From contig JAUNMR010000002.1 in assembly GCA_030537455.1 (NCBI GenBank), positions 124,001-188,000 on the forward strand: DNA of 64,000 bases. The letters are read 5' to 3'. The notes under the pieces were generated by a model. It worked only from the letters and a program-made list of their open reading frames with translations, searched no databases and was not told where the DNA came from. Origin of the DNA: Planctomycetia bacterium (lineage in GTDB: Bacteria; Planctomycetota; Planctomycetia; Pirellulales; Thermoguttaceae). A program made the position numbers and the translations under genes. Positions 27,585 through 37,516 of this stretch are shown here, piece by piece. Positions within the stretch are counted from its first letter, which is position 1. Each line of letters starts with the position of its first letter.

Positions 27585-28451
27585 ATGACGGATAATTACA
27601 TACCGGGCGTGTGTGAGACTTTGGCGACGCTTAGGCGAACCCAACCTTTGGTACATTCGATAACGAACTACGTTACCGTGAACGATTGCGCTAACATTCT
27701 CATAGCGTTTGGCGCCTCGCCCATTATGGCGGATGAGCCTGATGAAATGGCGGAGATCGTGTCGATTAGTTCTGGCGTTAATATTAATCTTGGCACGTTA
27801 AACCGTCGTACAATTGAGGCGATGCATTGTGCGTGCCAAAGCGCGAGCGAGCGTGGACTGACATTGACGCTCGATCCGGTTGGCGTCGGCGCCTCGTCCT
27901 TGCGTTATAACACGGCTTTGGAACTGCTGAAGAAATATCGCTTTACTGCAATTCGCGGTAATATGTCAGAGCTCATGACGCTGTCGCGCGGCGTCAGTGG
28001 CGGGCAGGGCGTTGACGCCTCTGAGAACGATTTAGTGAGCGAAGCGACGATCGCTGACCGTGCTCGTTATTTACGCGATCTTGCGCAAACCACTCACGCT
28101 ACAGTCGTTGCTTCAGGCGCTATCGATTTAGCCACCGATGGCGTCGATTTATACGGGGTGTATAATGGCTGCGCAAGTATGGCGCAAATCTCTGGTTCCG
28201 GATGCATGCTCACAGCCGTTCTAAACGCCTTCCTCGCTTCTGAGCGTTTGACGGGTTCACCCCTGTCTGATCTTTTGACGGTCACGTATGCAACGAGCGC
28301 CTATGGCGTTTGCGGTGAATTGGCAGACGAATATGTCAAGAGCTCCAATCTTGGTTCTGGCTCTTTGAGAGTTGCGCTAATTGACGCGGCGTCTAATCTG
28401 ACTAGCGATCGTCTCATGGGCAAGTGTATAATTCAAAGGCTCAGTTTTTGA
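27585..28451 (+). CDS. thiM: Hydroxyethylthiazole kinase
   Basis: ThiM phosphorylates 4-methyl-5-(2-hydroxyethyl)thiazole in thiamine salvage. The 288-residue protein has the family pattern VHSITNYVTVNDCANI, then GASPIMADEPDEM, LDPVGVGASSLR, IRGNMSE and the C-terminal GSGCMLTAVLNAFL with the catalytic Gly-Ser-Gly-Cys. No thiD or thiE is adjacent, and no TPP-riboswitch core was found upstream. AGAGG lies eight bases before the ATG. The gene is isolated, so salvage would depend on genes elsewhere. Confidence 0.93.
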   Translation: MTDNYIPGVCETLATLRRTQPLVHSITNYVTVNDCANILIAFGASPIMADEPDEMAEIVSISSGVNINLGTLNRRTIEAMHCACQSASERGLTLTLDPVGVGASSLRYNTALELLKKYRFTAIRGNMSELMTLSRGVSGGQGVDASENDLVSEATIADRARYLRDLAQTTHATVVASGAIDLATDGVDLYGVYNGCASMAQISGSGCMLTAVLNAFLASERLTGSPLSDLLTVTYATSAYGVCGELADEYVKSSNLGSGSLRVALIDAASNLTSDRLMGKCIIQRLSF

Positions 28452-28614
28452 TTTCACTTGTGCAATGCACTATGTGACGTCGTCAGATGACGCGGTGGTT
28501 CGTATGTTAGGGTTGACCTTGTACAATCTTTTGGTTCAATCTTTTGCGCAAGGCTTTAAAAGGTTTTGGTTTAGGGGTGCGCTTTGCCCGCCATATGAAA
28601 TAACGAGGGGCTTT

Positions 28615-30741
28615 ATGACAAAAATGCATAAGAATTTACACAGAGCGTGGGGAGCGTCTAAGATGCAAGAACGGCGACTTTGCTTGGCGGCGTTTAGTTT
28701 GTTCTGTTTGACCATTGGTTTGGCACAAGCCCTGGCGTATTCACAGGAATTACAGACCGCACAGATTCAGAGTGTTCCGTCTGTAGCAGACGACGGTAAC
28801 GAGGGAATGAACGAGCAGCCCCTGGTACTGGTACTTTCTCCGCCTGTCTTTGAGTCAGCTCTACAGTCGTGGTTTGAATTTCGCCAGGCTCAAGGGTATG
28901 AGATTATGTATTTACCCCTTGCGCGAACCAATAGCGACGGTTCACGCGACATGAGTATTCAAGAGACGCCGGTCGCAACTCCCGAGGAGATTCGCGAAAA
29001 GATCCGAAAAGTTGCGCAACAGCGTGAAATTGCCGCCATTATGCTTGTGGGGGACGGCGCGCCCGTCGAAGACGCGCCGTATATGTGGCGAGACGTCGTC
29101 CCCGCGCCACGTGTGGCGGCAAGGGTTGTTCAGGTCTTTGGTTCCGAACCGCTCTTGGCCAGCGACGGTTATTATGCCGACCTCAATGAAGACGGCGTTC
29201 CTGACTTGCCCATCGGGCGCTTGCCCGTGGAAACGCCTGAGCAGTTGCGCGAGGTGATTGAAAAGATCATTCGCTACGAGACCGATTCGCCCGTCGGAAA
29301 CTGGACGCGACGTATTAATATTATTTCCGGACCGAATGGTCTGGACTTGCGCGTGATCGGAAGCTCTCCGGAGACTACGTTTGATCAGCCTGGCAAACCC
29401 AGCGGGTTAGGAATGTTAGTTGACGCGGTTGTGGAAAAAGCCGCTAGGAAACTGTTTTCGGAGTATTTGCCACAGGAGTTCTCAACGTCCCTCACGCAAT
29501 TCTCCACTCAAAGCGTTTTTTGTCCGTATCCTCCTGATTTTGAAGATACTGTTGTAGAAAGACTTAACGAGGGTTCGCTCTTTACGATTTACGCCGGGCA
29601 TGGTCGTGTCTTCGGACTTGACCGATACGTTGCGCCCAATGGCAAGGATTATGGAATATTAGAAATCAACGACTGCCAGCGATTGGATTGTCCCAGAATG
29701 TCGCCGATAGCGCTCTTCTTCGCCTGTTACGCCGGCGCTTACGACGCTAAATGGCGTTCTTTAGGCGAAGAACTACTGCTTACGCCTGACGGTCCGGTTG
29801 CGGTTCTGGCGGCGAGTCGGCGTACCGCTCCTTATGGCATGTGCGTGCTGGGCGCGTCCATGATGGACGTGGCTTTTAATAGTAGCTATGTCAATGAGGA
29901 CGAGTCTATCTATTCGCGCACATTGGGCGAACTTATTTTTCGCGCTCAGAATTTAGCGGCGTACACTAACGATTCGAGTCCCGCTGATTCGAAGAATGAC
30001 GATCTTACCGACGAGTCGTCTCTATCCGAGGAAATAGAGTTCGATGAGTTGACAGAAGAAGTTGATTCAGAAAAACTTGGACAGTGGCGAGGTCATAATG
30101 CTCGGAAACCACAACGTACCAATCGAGATTATGTCGGCGGGCATTTAGATTGGATTAACGAACGTTTGCAACGTAGTTTACGCGAAGAAGATAAACGGCG
30201 AGAGAACGATTCGTTTCGACAATTCCTTGATCAAACCGCAAAGATCTTTGATCCAACGGCCAATCGCCTGGATGAACAGATCATGGATCATATCGCAGAG
30301 TTTAATCTTTTGGGCGACCCACTGTTGCAAATTAAATTTCCGACCAGGATTGATTTTGAGGCGCCCGACGTCGCATATTCGACTAAGACAATCCAGATAC
30401 AAGGCGAAATACCGATCGAAGACCAGGCAGAGGCCTATGTACAAGTTGAGCTTTTACTTGCCGATTTTCGATCGACCGTCCAAAAAGGGAAGCGCGAGCG
30501 TGTCTTTGCCGAATCGGAAGAGGCGCGCGAGGAGTACAATACGACCTATCGAAAAGCCAACGATTTCGTTGTCGACGCCATGCGCGCTAAGACGGAGAAC
30601 GGTCGTTTTACTACTGAAATCATGGTTCCGCAAGACTTTTCAGGCGAATGCGTTTTAAGAGTCGCCGCGGTTGACGGACGGCGCTATTATATCGGTTCGC
30701 GTAAGATCTTGGTACGCCCCCATAGAGGCAATGGTTCGTAA
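28615..30741 (+). CDS. Exported C25-type (gingipain-like) cysteine peptidase
   Basis: This is a protein of 708 residues from the ATG at 28615, which has CGAGGGG (28604-28610) just upstream. ATG 28465 would place 50 unlikely residues before it. The signal peptide is LCLAAFSLFCLTIGLAQALA. The catalytic region (about 65-450) follows peptidase C25: a VGDGAP strand, DLPIGRLPV, then YAGHGR with His329 and FFACYAGAY with Cys371, the expected His-Cys dyad. After this come an acidic segment (about 470-500), a coiled stretch, and a C-terminal beta-sandwich-like region (about 575-708) that could be a non-catalytic domain. No secretion tag such as a Por sorting domain was seen. Substrates are unknown. 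Confidence 0.82.
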   Translation: MTKMHKNLHRAWGASKMQERRLCLAAFSLFCLTIGLAQALAYSQELQTAQIQSVPSVADDGNEGMNEQPLVLVLSPPVFESALQSWFEFRQAQGYEIMYLPLARTNSDGSRDMSIQETPVATPEEIREKIRKVAQQREIAAIMLVGDGAPVEDAPYMWRDVVPAPRVAARVVQVFGSEPLLASDGYYADLNEDGVPDLPIGRLPVETPEQLREVIEKIIRYETDSPVGNWTRRINIISGPNGLDLRVIGSSPETTFDQPGKPSGLGMLVDAVVEKAARKLFSEYLPQEFSTSLTQFSTQSVFCPYPPDFEDTVVERLNEGSLFTIYAGHGRVFGLDRYVAPNGKDYGILEINDCQRLDCPRMSPIALFFACYAGAYDAKWRSLGEELLLTPDGPVAVLAASRRTAPYGMCVLGASMMDVAFNSSYVNEDESIYSRTLGELIFRAQNLAAYTNDSSPADSKNDDLTDESSLSEEIEFDELTEEVDSEKLGQWRGHNARKPQRTNRDYVGGHLDWINERLQRSLREEDKRRENDSFRQFLDQTAKIFDPTANRLDEQIMDHIAEFNLLGDPLLQIKFPTRIDFEAPDVAYSTKTIQIQGEIPIEDQAEAYVQVELLLADFRSTVQKGKRERVFAESEEAREEYNTTYRKANDFVVDAMRAKTENGRFTTEIMVPQDFSGECVLRVAAVDGRRYYIGSRKILVRPHRGNGS

Positions 30742-30790
30742 GATAGCGACGTGTGGCGTTCCACGAGCGAAGTCGTTTAACGATATGGAA

Positions 30791-30833
30791 AAGGGACGCA
30801 ATCGATATTCAAGTTGAATCGATTGCGTCCCTT
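30791..30833. terminator. Strong bidirectional terminator between convergent genes
   Basis: Arms AAGGGACGCAATCGAT (30791-30806) and ATCGATTGCGTCCCTT (30818-30833) pair perfectly over 16 bases. They extend further through TTCAA/TTGAA with a two-base bulge. It lies between the stop codons of the C25-type peptidase (+) and the giant surface protein (-) and can serve both. Confidence 0.8.
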
Positions 30834-30870
30834 ATTCATTTGAGTTAGAGTATTTGAACTTTTACGACAA

Positions 30871-33800
30871 TTAGTCGAGGTTTTCCCAATCCTCAAAAGA
30901 CCAGTGGCTCAGTTCGTCAAAGACCGCGTCTGAGACGTCGTTGTAGGCGTATTGTATGGTCTTCCATTCCGAACGCTCGCCCTGCGAGTCGCGTACGCGC
31001 AGACGGAATTCATAGAACTGTTCAGCGTCAATACCACGCGCTAAGTGTTCAGTGTTTTGAACAAAAGTAGCGTACGACCAGGTCGTTTGCCAGGACTGCC
31101 CTTGATCGTTTGAGCGTCGATATTGGATTTCGTATTGTTCTGCTTCCTCAATCGCACTCCATGTGAGCGTTAACTGGCGCAGTAGCGCGTCATAGTTGCC
31201 TGCTACGAAAGACTCAGGCGTTGCCAGTGTCGGCGTGTGTTCGTAAGTTAAATAGCTCCATTCGGAGCACGCGCCATTGGAGTTGACAGCGCGCAGACGG
31301 AACCCATAGAAGCTGTCTTCGTGGACGTAAACAGCGGTTCGGTGGGTAAGAGAGGTGACTTCTGCACGCGTCCATTCGTTGCGCCAGGTTACGCCGTGAT
31401 CGTCGCTACGTCGATACTGTACCTCATATTGAGTAGCATTATCGACTGCGTCCCATGACAGTTGTAACGTAAGGTTTTGGTAATCGTAATCGTAGGCGAT
31501 AAAGTTCAGGGGCGCGTCGAGTTCAACTTTTGATTCCAGAACGCCCTGAAGCGGCAATGAATAAGCGAGAGCGCCGACGTCGTCGTAAACGTAGGCGTAG
31601 ATTTGGTATTCATAGATCGACGTAGGCTCAATACCACGCGCCTGCCACGAAATTGTCGTGCCCGTGGAAATCGATACGTCCTCGGAAACTTCAATTGAAT
31701 CAGCGAGTTTCCAGTCTTGACCATCCACGCGATAATACACAAGGAATCCGTCTTCGTTATTTGAACTGTCAAGCCAACTTAATAGGACGGAACCGTCTTC
31801 CAGGTCGCCGAAGACCAGGTCGGTTGGCGTCGCGAGTGAAGTTGCCTGAACCGTTGACGTCGTCGTGGTCTCAACGGGCTCGTTGTTCACGGTAACGCGA
31901 ACTTTGAGGTAGCAGTTGACGTCGTCGCTCGTGGGCGTGTATTCCCACTCGTTGGCGTTAGTAATCTCCGTCTCTTCTTGGTTTGCGTTCACGCGCAACC
32001 ACTGTACAGTCACGCCGTCGACGTCTGCGAGCGACATGTTGTCCAACGTACCGGAGGCAGTAAGCGTTTTACCTACCAGGATGGGCTCGTCGAGTGTGAT
32101 CGTTAGGGTTGGCGTGGCGTCGGCGACCCCGTGAAAGGTTCCAACCAGGGGGGATGATTCCAACTCCACTCCGTCAGCGGAAAGCTTGTAAGAGCAAACC
32201 TTGAAGTCGTACACCTGACTAGGATCAAGACCATAAGCGGTTCGAGTGATCGTTGTTCCGGTCGACGCCGAAGTGGTAGCGTCGGAAGGAATGGAAGAGG
32301 CAAAGAGCCATTCGCCGCCGTTAATGCGATAATAGACTTTAAAGCCCAGTTCGTCTTGAGAACCGTCGACCCAACTCATTTGGAGACGACCATTTTTATA
32401 AACGCCGAAGGTCAAATTTGACGGCGCCGACGGACGCTCTTGGGAGTAACCGGCGATGAATTCAATCGTTTGTTCATCCGTAGTGTGAGCGATACATACG
32501 TCGGTGGCAAGGTCTTGACCGGTGAAAGTATATGCCGAGCCGTTGTCGACGTCCTGACCGTCACTGTGCCACTGATAACTCGTTGCAGAGGATTGCGATA
32601 CGTCAACTGTACCGGCAAAGCCCTGGGGTAAATAGACATAGCTGAGCGTTGTGGTCCAAGGCGCTAATGCGCTCAATGCTGTATTAACAGAGACGTCGAG
32701 CGTTTCGAGGTTATTGGAGTAGCAATTGAGCGTGGTCAGTTCCCAAGAATCGGATACGTCTAAGGATTGTAGCGCGTTGTTGGAAACGTCAAGATAAATG
32801 AGACTGAGGTTATTAGAAAGATCCAATTCGCCCAGGCTGTTCGATTGGCAATTCAACGATTCCAAACAGAACAGATTGGAGACGTCCAAAGTCTCAAGTT
32901 GATTGTTGGCAACGTTTACAATCGTAGTAGTAAACGATTGTAATTCGACTTGGTCGATTCGATTGTCGTTGACGACCACGCGCGTTAATTTAGAGCAATC
33001 AATCAAATCAAGGTCGCCAACCAGATCGTAGTTCGACCAGGAGATCTGCGTAACGCGATATTTACCGTCGAACTGGCTCCACGTAAGCCCTTTGAAATCT
33101 TCCAGAAAGTCGGGCGAATAGTCGTCGCCCGCTATTTTGACGCCATTCTTAACGCCGTTTTCATCGGTCAGCTCGAGGAATCGTTTAATGCAATTCCAAT
33201 CCTCAGTAGCGTAACCGTTTGGAACATAGTCGTTAGCGTTCGTCCAAACAGCAACATTAACTGCTCGCGACGGCTCCGTCTCTTCTATGTTTGAGCCGAT
33301 AGCGACTACGCGATAGAGCGTTTCGCCATTATAGGGGGAGTTATCTAACGCCTTAACAGTCCAACTGGTATTGGTTGTTGAAGAAACAACATTAGTCCAG
33401 CCGAGACGATTGGAACCGGCATTGACCAGTGCATAGATCCGGAAACGTGAGTCGTCGGATTCCCAGGAAATTGTGTCGCCATATTGGGCGCGGTACACGC
33501 CAATCTCAGAGTACGTACGAAGATTCGTTGCACGAACGCGATAATTATATTCATGACCGGCAGATACGGTCGAGTCGACAAAGGAATTATTGGAGACGTC
33601 AGTTGCAACGACCTGCCAGAGCGCTTCGCCGCTGCGCAGTTCCTCTGTGACGTCATAGCGTTCCACGGTATATGTGGCGTCGCTAGAAGTTTGCGACGCA
33701 GCTTCCCATGACAGAACAACGCTTTTACCAACAGTCGACGCGACAAGGTTTTCTGGCGCAGGGGAGCCGAATGTATCGGCATAATTATAGTCAACTTGGT

Positions 33801-34875
33801 AGCCGAGGTCTTCCAACACGCCAAGCGTCATCGAGGTAATTGTCACCTCAATATTCGTCGGAATAGCGTAACTCATTCCGTCGCGCTCATTTAGATAAAG
33901 GTAGTAGGAGGCGAGTATGAAGCTCGGGTGGGCGCCGTAGGATCCGGTAGCGGTATAGGTCTCCATTAAGAAGCTGTTTGGTTCGCTGTCTTGTGACGTA
34001 AAATACTCTGGGAAAGAGTTATAGTACTGTTGTACGCCCTTTTCGCCGTAATAGCGATAATAGGTCGAGCCGGATTCAAAGACGTCGTTGAGGTCGAATG
34101 GCGTCGTCGTTACCGTTTCAATCAGACCGGTAGTGTTGAAATGCGTAACGTTGTAGCCTAGAGCGTGGGCGATTTCATGAAGCGCGGTATTATAGAATAC
34201 GCGTTGAACCGTCGCGCTCGGATTAGAGACGAAATACTTCTCATTGAAGATCAATGAGCCAGTTGCCGCCAGTCCCGTGCCTCCGTCGCGGTAATATCCG
34301 TCGTTGAGTGCGGAACCGAGTGTTTTGGTTGTGGAGAATGAATCGCTGAAACCGAAGTAGAGAAAAAGATCGTCCACTTCGAGATCGGTTGAGCCGTCGA
34401 CCTCAAATGGGTACACAATATCTTCAGCTCCGACCGTGATAATCTCTTCCCATTTCGAGAGCGCCTGATTCCACAGTTCTATATAGACAGGGTCGGGAAC
34501 CTCGCAGTAATCGTAGTTGGAATAATACGAAATACCGTTTTGCCCCAGTACGCGAACATTGCCGCTTACTAGTGTTTCGTAATCGATATCAAACCCGATT
34601 TCTATGTTATCGGCGTCCTCATTGACGTCATTCGTAGAATCGGTTTGGGCATTTGAAGCGTCGTCAATTGTATCCAGCGCGATAGGTTGGGAGACGTTTA
34701 TGTTCTCACTGGCGACGGCGACCGGGACACAGGAGTAACGCGTTAGGATTGTGTCTGCAAAGGAAACAGGCGTGACGCTTAATAGTAGTCGATCTTCTAA
34801 CGTCTCTAACGACATGCGTTTTAGAGAACGTTGGTTTTTCTGTTCACGAGCAAATAGGGGGAGGGAAATACGCAT
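30871..34875 (-). CDS. Giant exported LEDRLLLS protein: zinc metallopeptidase, LRR and Fn3 segments
   Basis: This protein of 1334 residues has the planctomycete N-terminal motif LEDRLLLS at residues 26-33. A metallopeptidase-like region (about 90-370) follows, with the zinc motif HEIAHALGYN (His233, Glu234, His237) and a further His at 245. This motif resembles metzincin or leishmanolysin-like enzymes, but the third ligand is not at the classic HExxHxxGxxH distance. Fibronectin type III-like segments come next, with a block of bacterial leucine-rich repeats (about 590-740; LETLDVSNLF, NALQSLDVSDS, NNLETLDVSVN). Several more Fn3-like domains run to the end (FYEFRLRVRDSQGERSEW). No dockerin or membrane anchor was seen. 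It is probably secreted or cell-surface. Peptidase activity is inference. A TTG at 34905 is the only alternative start. Confidence 0.8.
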   Translation of the reverse strand: MRISLPLFAREQKNQRSLKRMSLETLEDRLLLSVTPVSFADTILTRYSCVPVAVASENINVSQPIALDTIDDASNAQTDSTNDVNEDADNIEIGFDIDYETLVSGNVRVLGQNGISYYSNYDYCEVPDPVYIELWNQALSKWEEIITVGAEDIVYPFEVDGSTDLEVDDLFLYFGFSDSFSTTKTLGSALNDGYYRDGGTGLAATGSLIFNEKYFVSNPSATVQRVFYNTALHEIAHALGYNVTHFNTTGLIETVTTTPFDLNDVFESGSTYYRYYGEKGVQQYYNSFPEYFTSQDSEPNSFLMETYTATGSYGAHPSFILASYYLYLNERDGMSYAIPTNIEVTITSMTLGVLEDLGYQVDYNYADTFGSPAPENLVASTVGKSVVLSWEAASQTSSDATYTVERYDVTEELRSGEALWQVVATDVSNNSFVDSTVSAGHEYNYRVRATNLRTYSEIGVYRAQYGDTISWESDDSRFRIYALVNAGSNRLGWTNVVSSTTNTSWTVKALDNSPYNGETLYRVVAIGSNIEETEPSRAVNVAVWTNANDYVPNGYATEDWNCIKRFLELTDENGVKNGVKIAGDDYSPDFLEDFKGLTWSQFDGKYRVTQISWSNYDLVGDLDLIDCSKLTRVVVNDNRIDQVELQSFTTTIVNVANNQLETLDVSNLFCLESLNCQSNSLGELDLSNNLSLIYLDVSNNALQSLDVSDSWELTTLNCYSNNLETLDVSVNTALSALAPWTTTLSYVYLPQGFAGTVDVSQSSATSYQWHSDGQDVDNGSAYTFTGQDLATDVCIAHTTDEQTIEFIAGYSQERPSAPSNLTFGVYKNGRLQMSWVDGSQDELGFKVYYRINGGEWLFASSIPSDATTSASTGTTITRTAYGLDPSQVYDFKVCSYKLSADGVELESSPLVGTFHGVADATPTLTITLDEPILVGKTLTASGTLDNMSLADVDGVTVQWLRVNANQEETEITNANEWEYTPTSDDVNCYLKVRVTVNNEPVETTTTSTVQATSLATPTDLVFGDLEDGSVLLSWLDSSNNEDGFLVYYRVDGQDWKLADSIEVSEDVSISTGTTISWQARGIEPTSIYEYQIYAYVYDDVGALAYSLPLQGVLESKVELDAPLNFIAYDYDYQNLTLQLSWDAVDNATQYEVQYRRSDDHGVTWRNEWTRAEVTSLTHRTAVYVHEDSFYGFRLRAVNSNGACSEWSYLTYEHTPTLATPESFVAGNYDALLRQLTLTWSAIEEAEQYEIQYRRSNDQGQSWQTTWSYATFVQNTEHLARGIDAEQFYEFRLRVRDSQGERSEWKTIQYAYNDVSDAVFDELSHWSFEDWENLD

Positions 34876-34958
34876 CGGAGCGACTTTCTGGGGGAGAAGG
34901 GGCAACGCTAGAAACTGAACGGTTTCCGAGCAATGATTTAGGTCACGGCTTTGCGTTA

Positions 34959-35627
34959 CTAATCTCGACTACGAGTGGCGGAAAGCAGGTAGTACAGGAA
35001 GACTGCGACGCTAGAGAGCATTGCGGCGACGTAAGTTAACGCAGCGGCGCTCAAGACGCCTTTGACGATTGGCGCGTCTTTAGCGGGGACAAAACCAAGC
35101 GAGCCAAGCAGTTTCTTGGCGCGCGAACTGGCGTCGTATTCTACCGGTAGGTTGATGATTTGGAAGAGCGCGACCATGCCGAAGGCCGCTACGCCTGCAA
35201 GGAGGAGACCTGTGATCTGGAGCGCCGCGCCCGCTACGATCAGCGCCATCGCGGAATTACTACCGAGCGAGGCGAGTGGAACCGCCATTTGACGCAGTAC
35301 CATAAGCTTATAATGCGACGCGTCTTGGATCGCATGACCTGCCTCATGTGCGGCGACGCCAACTGACGCCAGGTTGTGACCGCTATAAGAATTTTCACTC
35401 AAACGTAAAACTTTGGCGCGAGGGTCGTAATGATCCGTGAGGCTACCTGCGATACGTTCAATCTGAACTGATTGAAGCCCAGCGGAGTCAAGAATGGCGC
35501 GCGCCGCCTGGTAACCGGTATATTGGCAGGGCGCCTTTTGCGCTTTGGCATAGCGACTCTTCAAGATAGCCTGTGCATACATTGCTAGTAGCGCGGGCGG
35601 AACGACGAAAATTAAATATGTTAGCAT
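34959..35627 (-). CDS. YugP-type membrane zinc metallopeptidase
   Basis: This 222-residue protein has the HEXXH-type motif AAHEAGHAIQ (about residues 90-99). It sits between an N-terminal hydrophobic segment and two or three C-terminal membrane segments, the layout of the putative membrane protease family Zn_peptidase_2 (YugP). The segment VEYDASSRAKKLL near residue 165 carries an additional conserved Asp/Glu group seen in the family. The role of YugP proteins is not established; membrane-protein quality control is often suggested. The gene is on the minus strand after the giant surface protein and before comEA, with 79 bases to the latter. Confidence 0.87.
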   Translation of the reverse strand: MLTYLIFVVPPALLAMYAQAILKSRYAKAQKAPCQYTGYQAARAILDSAGLQSVQIERIAGSLTDHYDPRAKVLRLSENSYSGHNLASVGVAAHEAGHAIQDASHYKLMVLRQMAVPLASLGSNSAMALIVAGAALQITGLLLAGVAAFGMVALFQIINLPVEYDASSRAKKLLGSLGFVPAKDAPIVKGVLSAAALTYVAAMLSSVAVFLYYLLSATRSRD

Positions 35628-35706
35628 TCCTTATAACGCCTTGAATTCAGGGGTGATGGGTTTTATTCCTTTGAATCAGACATAACATCTGATTGCGTTT
35701 TGACTT

Positions 35707-36159
35707 TTAATCTGAGTTCGAGTCGGAATATTCCGTGGCTTGAACGCGAAGGTAAGGGGCAATGACGTCTAGTGTTTTAACGCCGATTCCACGTACGTTT
35801 AAAAGGTCGCTGACTTCATTAAAATCTCCATTTTCCTCGCGGTATTCAATTATTCGTCCTGCTAGCGTCGGTCCAATTCGAGGAAGCAGTTTTAGGTCGG
35901 CGCTAGTCGCTTCGTTCAGATCAATCCAAAAAACATAGGGTTCCGGTTTGTATTGTGCATCTGGATTGCCGGTCTCTACGTCGATGTAATATTGGGTGAT
36001 ATTAAGCGGCGCGGAAGCTGACTGTATTCTCAACATACAGAACAGCGCTAATGCAAAGCATAACGTAAAACGGAGCGTGTCGCGCCTGTCATGCGACCAT
36101 TCACGCGCTCTTTTACGCTCGCGCTCTAATTCCTCGAGTTCATTAGTCGACGACGTCAT
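35707..36159 (-). CDS. ComEA-like helix-hairpin-helix protein
   Basis: This 150-residue protein has a single membrane segment (about 28-45) and a C-terminal double HhH region. The pattern WIDLNEATSADLKLLPRIGPTLAGRIIEYR and NVRGIGVKTLDVIAPYL is typical of the ComEA/SLBB-associated HhH1 fold that binds double-stranded DNA. The region between is an acidic linker. In competent bacteria ComEA receives DNA in the periplasm. Here no comEC or comF is adjacent, so DNA uptake is only suggested. Topology (N-in, HhH outside) fits ComEA. Confidence 0.85.
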   Translation of the reverse strand: MTSSTNELEELERERKRAREWSHDRRDTLRFTLCFALALFCMLRIQSASAPLNITQYYIDVETGNPDAQYKPEPYVFWIDLNEATSADLKLLPRIGPTLAGRIIEYREENGDFNEVSDLLNVRGIGVKTLDVIAPYLRVQATEYSDSNSD

Positions 36160-36210
36160 ATCTTTAAGCAGAGTTAATACGTCGGAGTTCCGAGCGAAGT
36201 GGATAGCCGA

Positions 36211-37341
36211 TTATTCCAGAACTGCCAAAACGTCGTCTCGTGCGACATTTTTCACATTGACGACCTCGCCCAACGCGACAGGTAGAATGAAATTCAACTG
36301 TCCAAAAGACGCTTTTTTATCTGAACCCATAAGTTCGACTAATCTTTCGGGTTTAGTTGCGTCGGAATCACCAAATGAGCGCCCGAGGTCGCCCAGTTCC
36401 GTTGGAAGGTTAAGCGCCTTGCCCAGACTGATTTGACGATCAATCCATGCCTGATCAATTTGAGCAAATCGTTCATCGCCCTTATCACCCAGGCGTTTAG
36501 CCAAGCGCGCCGCCAGAATCGAACCGACTTCTACGCCGTAACCGTGAGGAATTGCGCCGTAACCAAGCGTCGTTTCAATTGCATGACCAAAGGTGTGACC
36601 GTAGTTTAGAAGCGCGCGTAATCCAGAAGTTTCACGCTCGTCTTCCGAGACGATCTTTCCTTTAATCTGGCAACAACGTGCGATAATAGTCGCCAGGGTT
36701 TCCGAGTCGCGTGAATTAATTTGAGAGACGTTCTGTTCGAGGATATCAAAGAACTCACGATCCAAAGACGCGCCGTATTTTACCACCTCGCACAGTCCTG
36801 AACGATATTGGTCGTCGGATAACGTGCCCAGTACCTTAGGATCAATCAGAACTCCACAGGGTTGGTGAAAGGCTCCGACCATGTTCTTACCGCCTGGCAT
36901 ATCGATCGCGGTTTTACCGCCGACAGAACTGTCCACTTGTGCCAGTAGCGTAGTGGGGATCTGATAATAACGAATTCCACGAGCGTATGTCGCCGCCACG
37001 AAACCGGTGAGATCGCCTACCACGCCCCCGCCGAGCGCTATTGCTACGCTGTGCCGATCCGCGCCGACGGCGAGAAATTGCTCCCAAAGAGAGTAGGCGA
37101 CGTCTATCGATTTACTTTCCTCGCCCGCGGGAATCACGAACTCGTCTAACTCCACGCCACGATCCACAAGAGCCGTACAGACGCGTTCGCCGTAGTACGA
37201 TTCCACCATGTCGTCAACAACCAGTAGCGCCCGAGAGACTCCTCCCAGTGACGCTATAGCCACTCCGGCACGATCCAATGCCTCGGACTCTATCTCGATA
37301 TCATAGCTACGTTCGTTCAGATCGATATTAAGCGAGATCAT
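36211..37341 (-). CDS. aroB: 3-Dehydroquinate synthase
   Basis: AroB makes 3-dehydroquinate from DAHP, the second step of the shikimate pathway, using NAD and a divalent metal. The 376-residue protein shows the NAD-binding ALGGGVVGDLTGF and ATYARGIRYYQIPTTLLAQVDSSVGGKTAID, the substrate- and metal-binding KNMVGAFHQP, EVVKYG, and LNYGHTFGHAIE. The start is the ATG at 37341 with AGGA six bases upstream; a TTG at 37353 is less likely. The length is close to the family norm. It is divergent from fliO, with a shared promoter region. Confidence 0.95.
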   Translation of the reverse strand: MISLNIDLNERSYDIEIESEALDRAGVAIASLGGVSRALLVVDDMVESYYGERVCTALVDRGVELDEFVIPAGEESKSIDVAYSLWEQFLAVGADRHSVAIALGGGVVGDLTGFVAATYARGIRYYQIPTTLLAQVDSSVGGKTAIDMPGGKNMVGAFHQPCGVLIDPKVLGTLSDDQYRSGLCEVVKYGASLDREFFDILEQNVSQINSRDSETLATIIARCCQIKGKIVSEDERETSGLRALLNYGHTFGHAIETTLGYGAIPHGYGVEVGSILAARLAKRLGDKGDERFAQIDQAWIDRQISLGKALNLPTELGDLGRSFGDSDATKPERLVELMGSDKKASFGQLNFILPVALGEVVNVKNVARDDVLAVLE

Positions 37342-37396
37342 CTTCGTCCTCAATTTACACTAACTGTCAACGACCTTGTCCTGTGGGAACGTAGTA

Positions 37397-37425
37397 ATTA
37401 TAGCGATTGTGACGATTGTCTGCAA
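37397..37425 (-). promoter_or_regulatory. Candidate promoter of aroB (minus strand)
   Basis: On the minus strand TTGCAG (37425-37420) and TATAAT (37402-37397) are separated by 17 bases. Transcription would begin near 37390, about 50 bases before the aroB start. Confidence 0.5.
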
Positions 37426-37516
37426 GGGAGAATAGGATTAACTCTGGTCAAGACAAGGAAAAGGAACCATGTGTATTTCCTGTAACCTACGCGACTCTAT
37501 TCCTTCTATTTGCACT

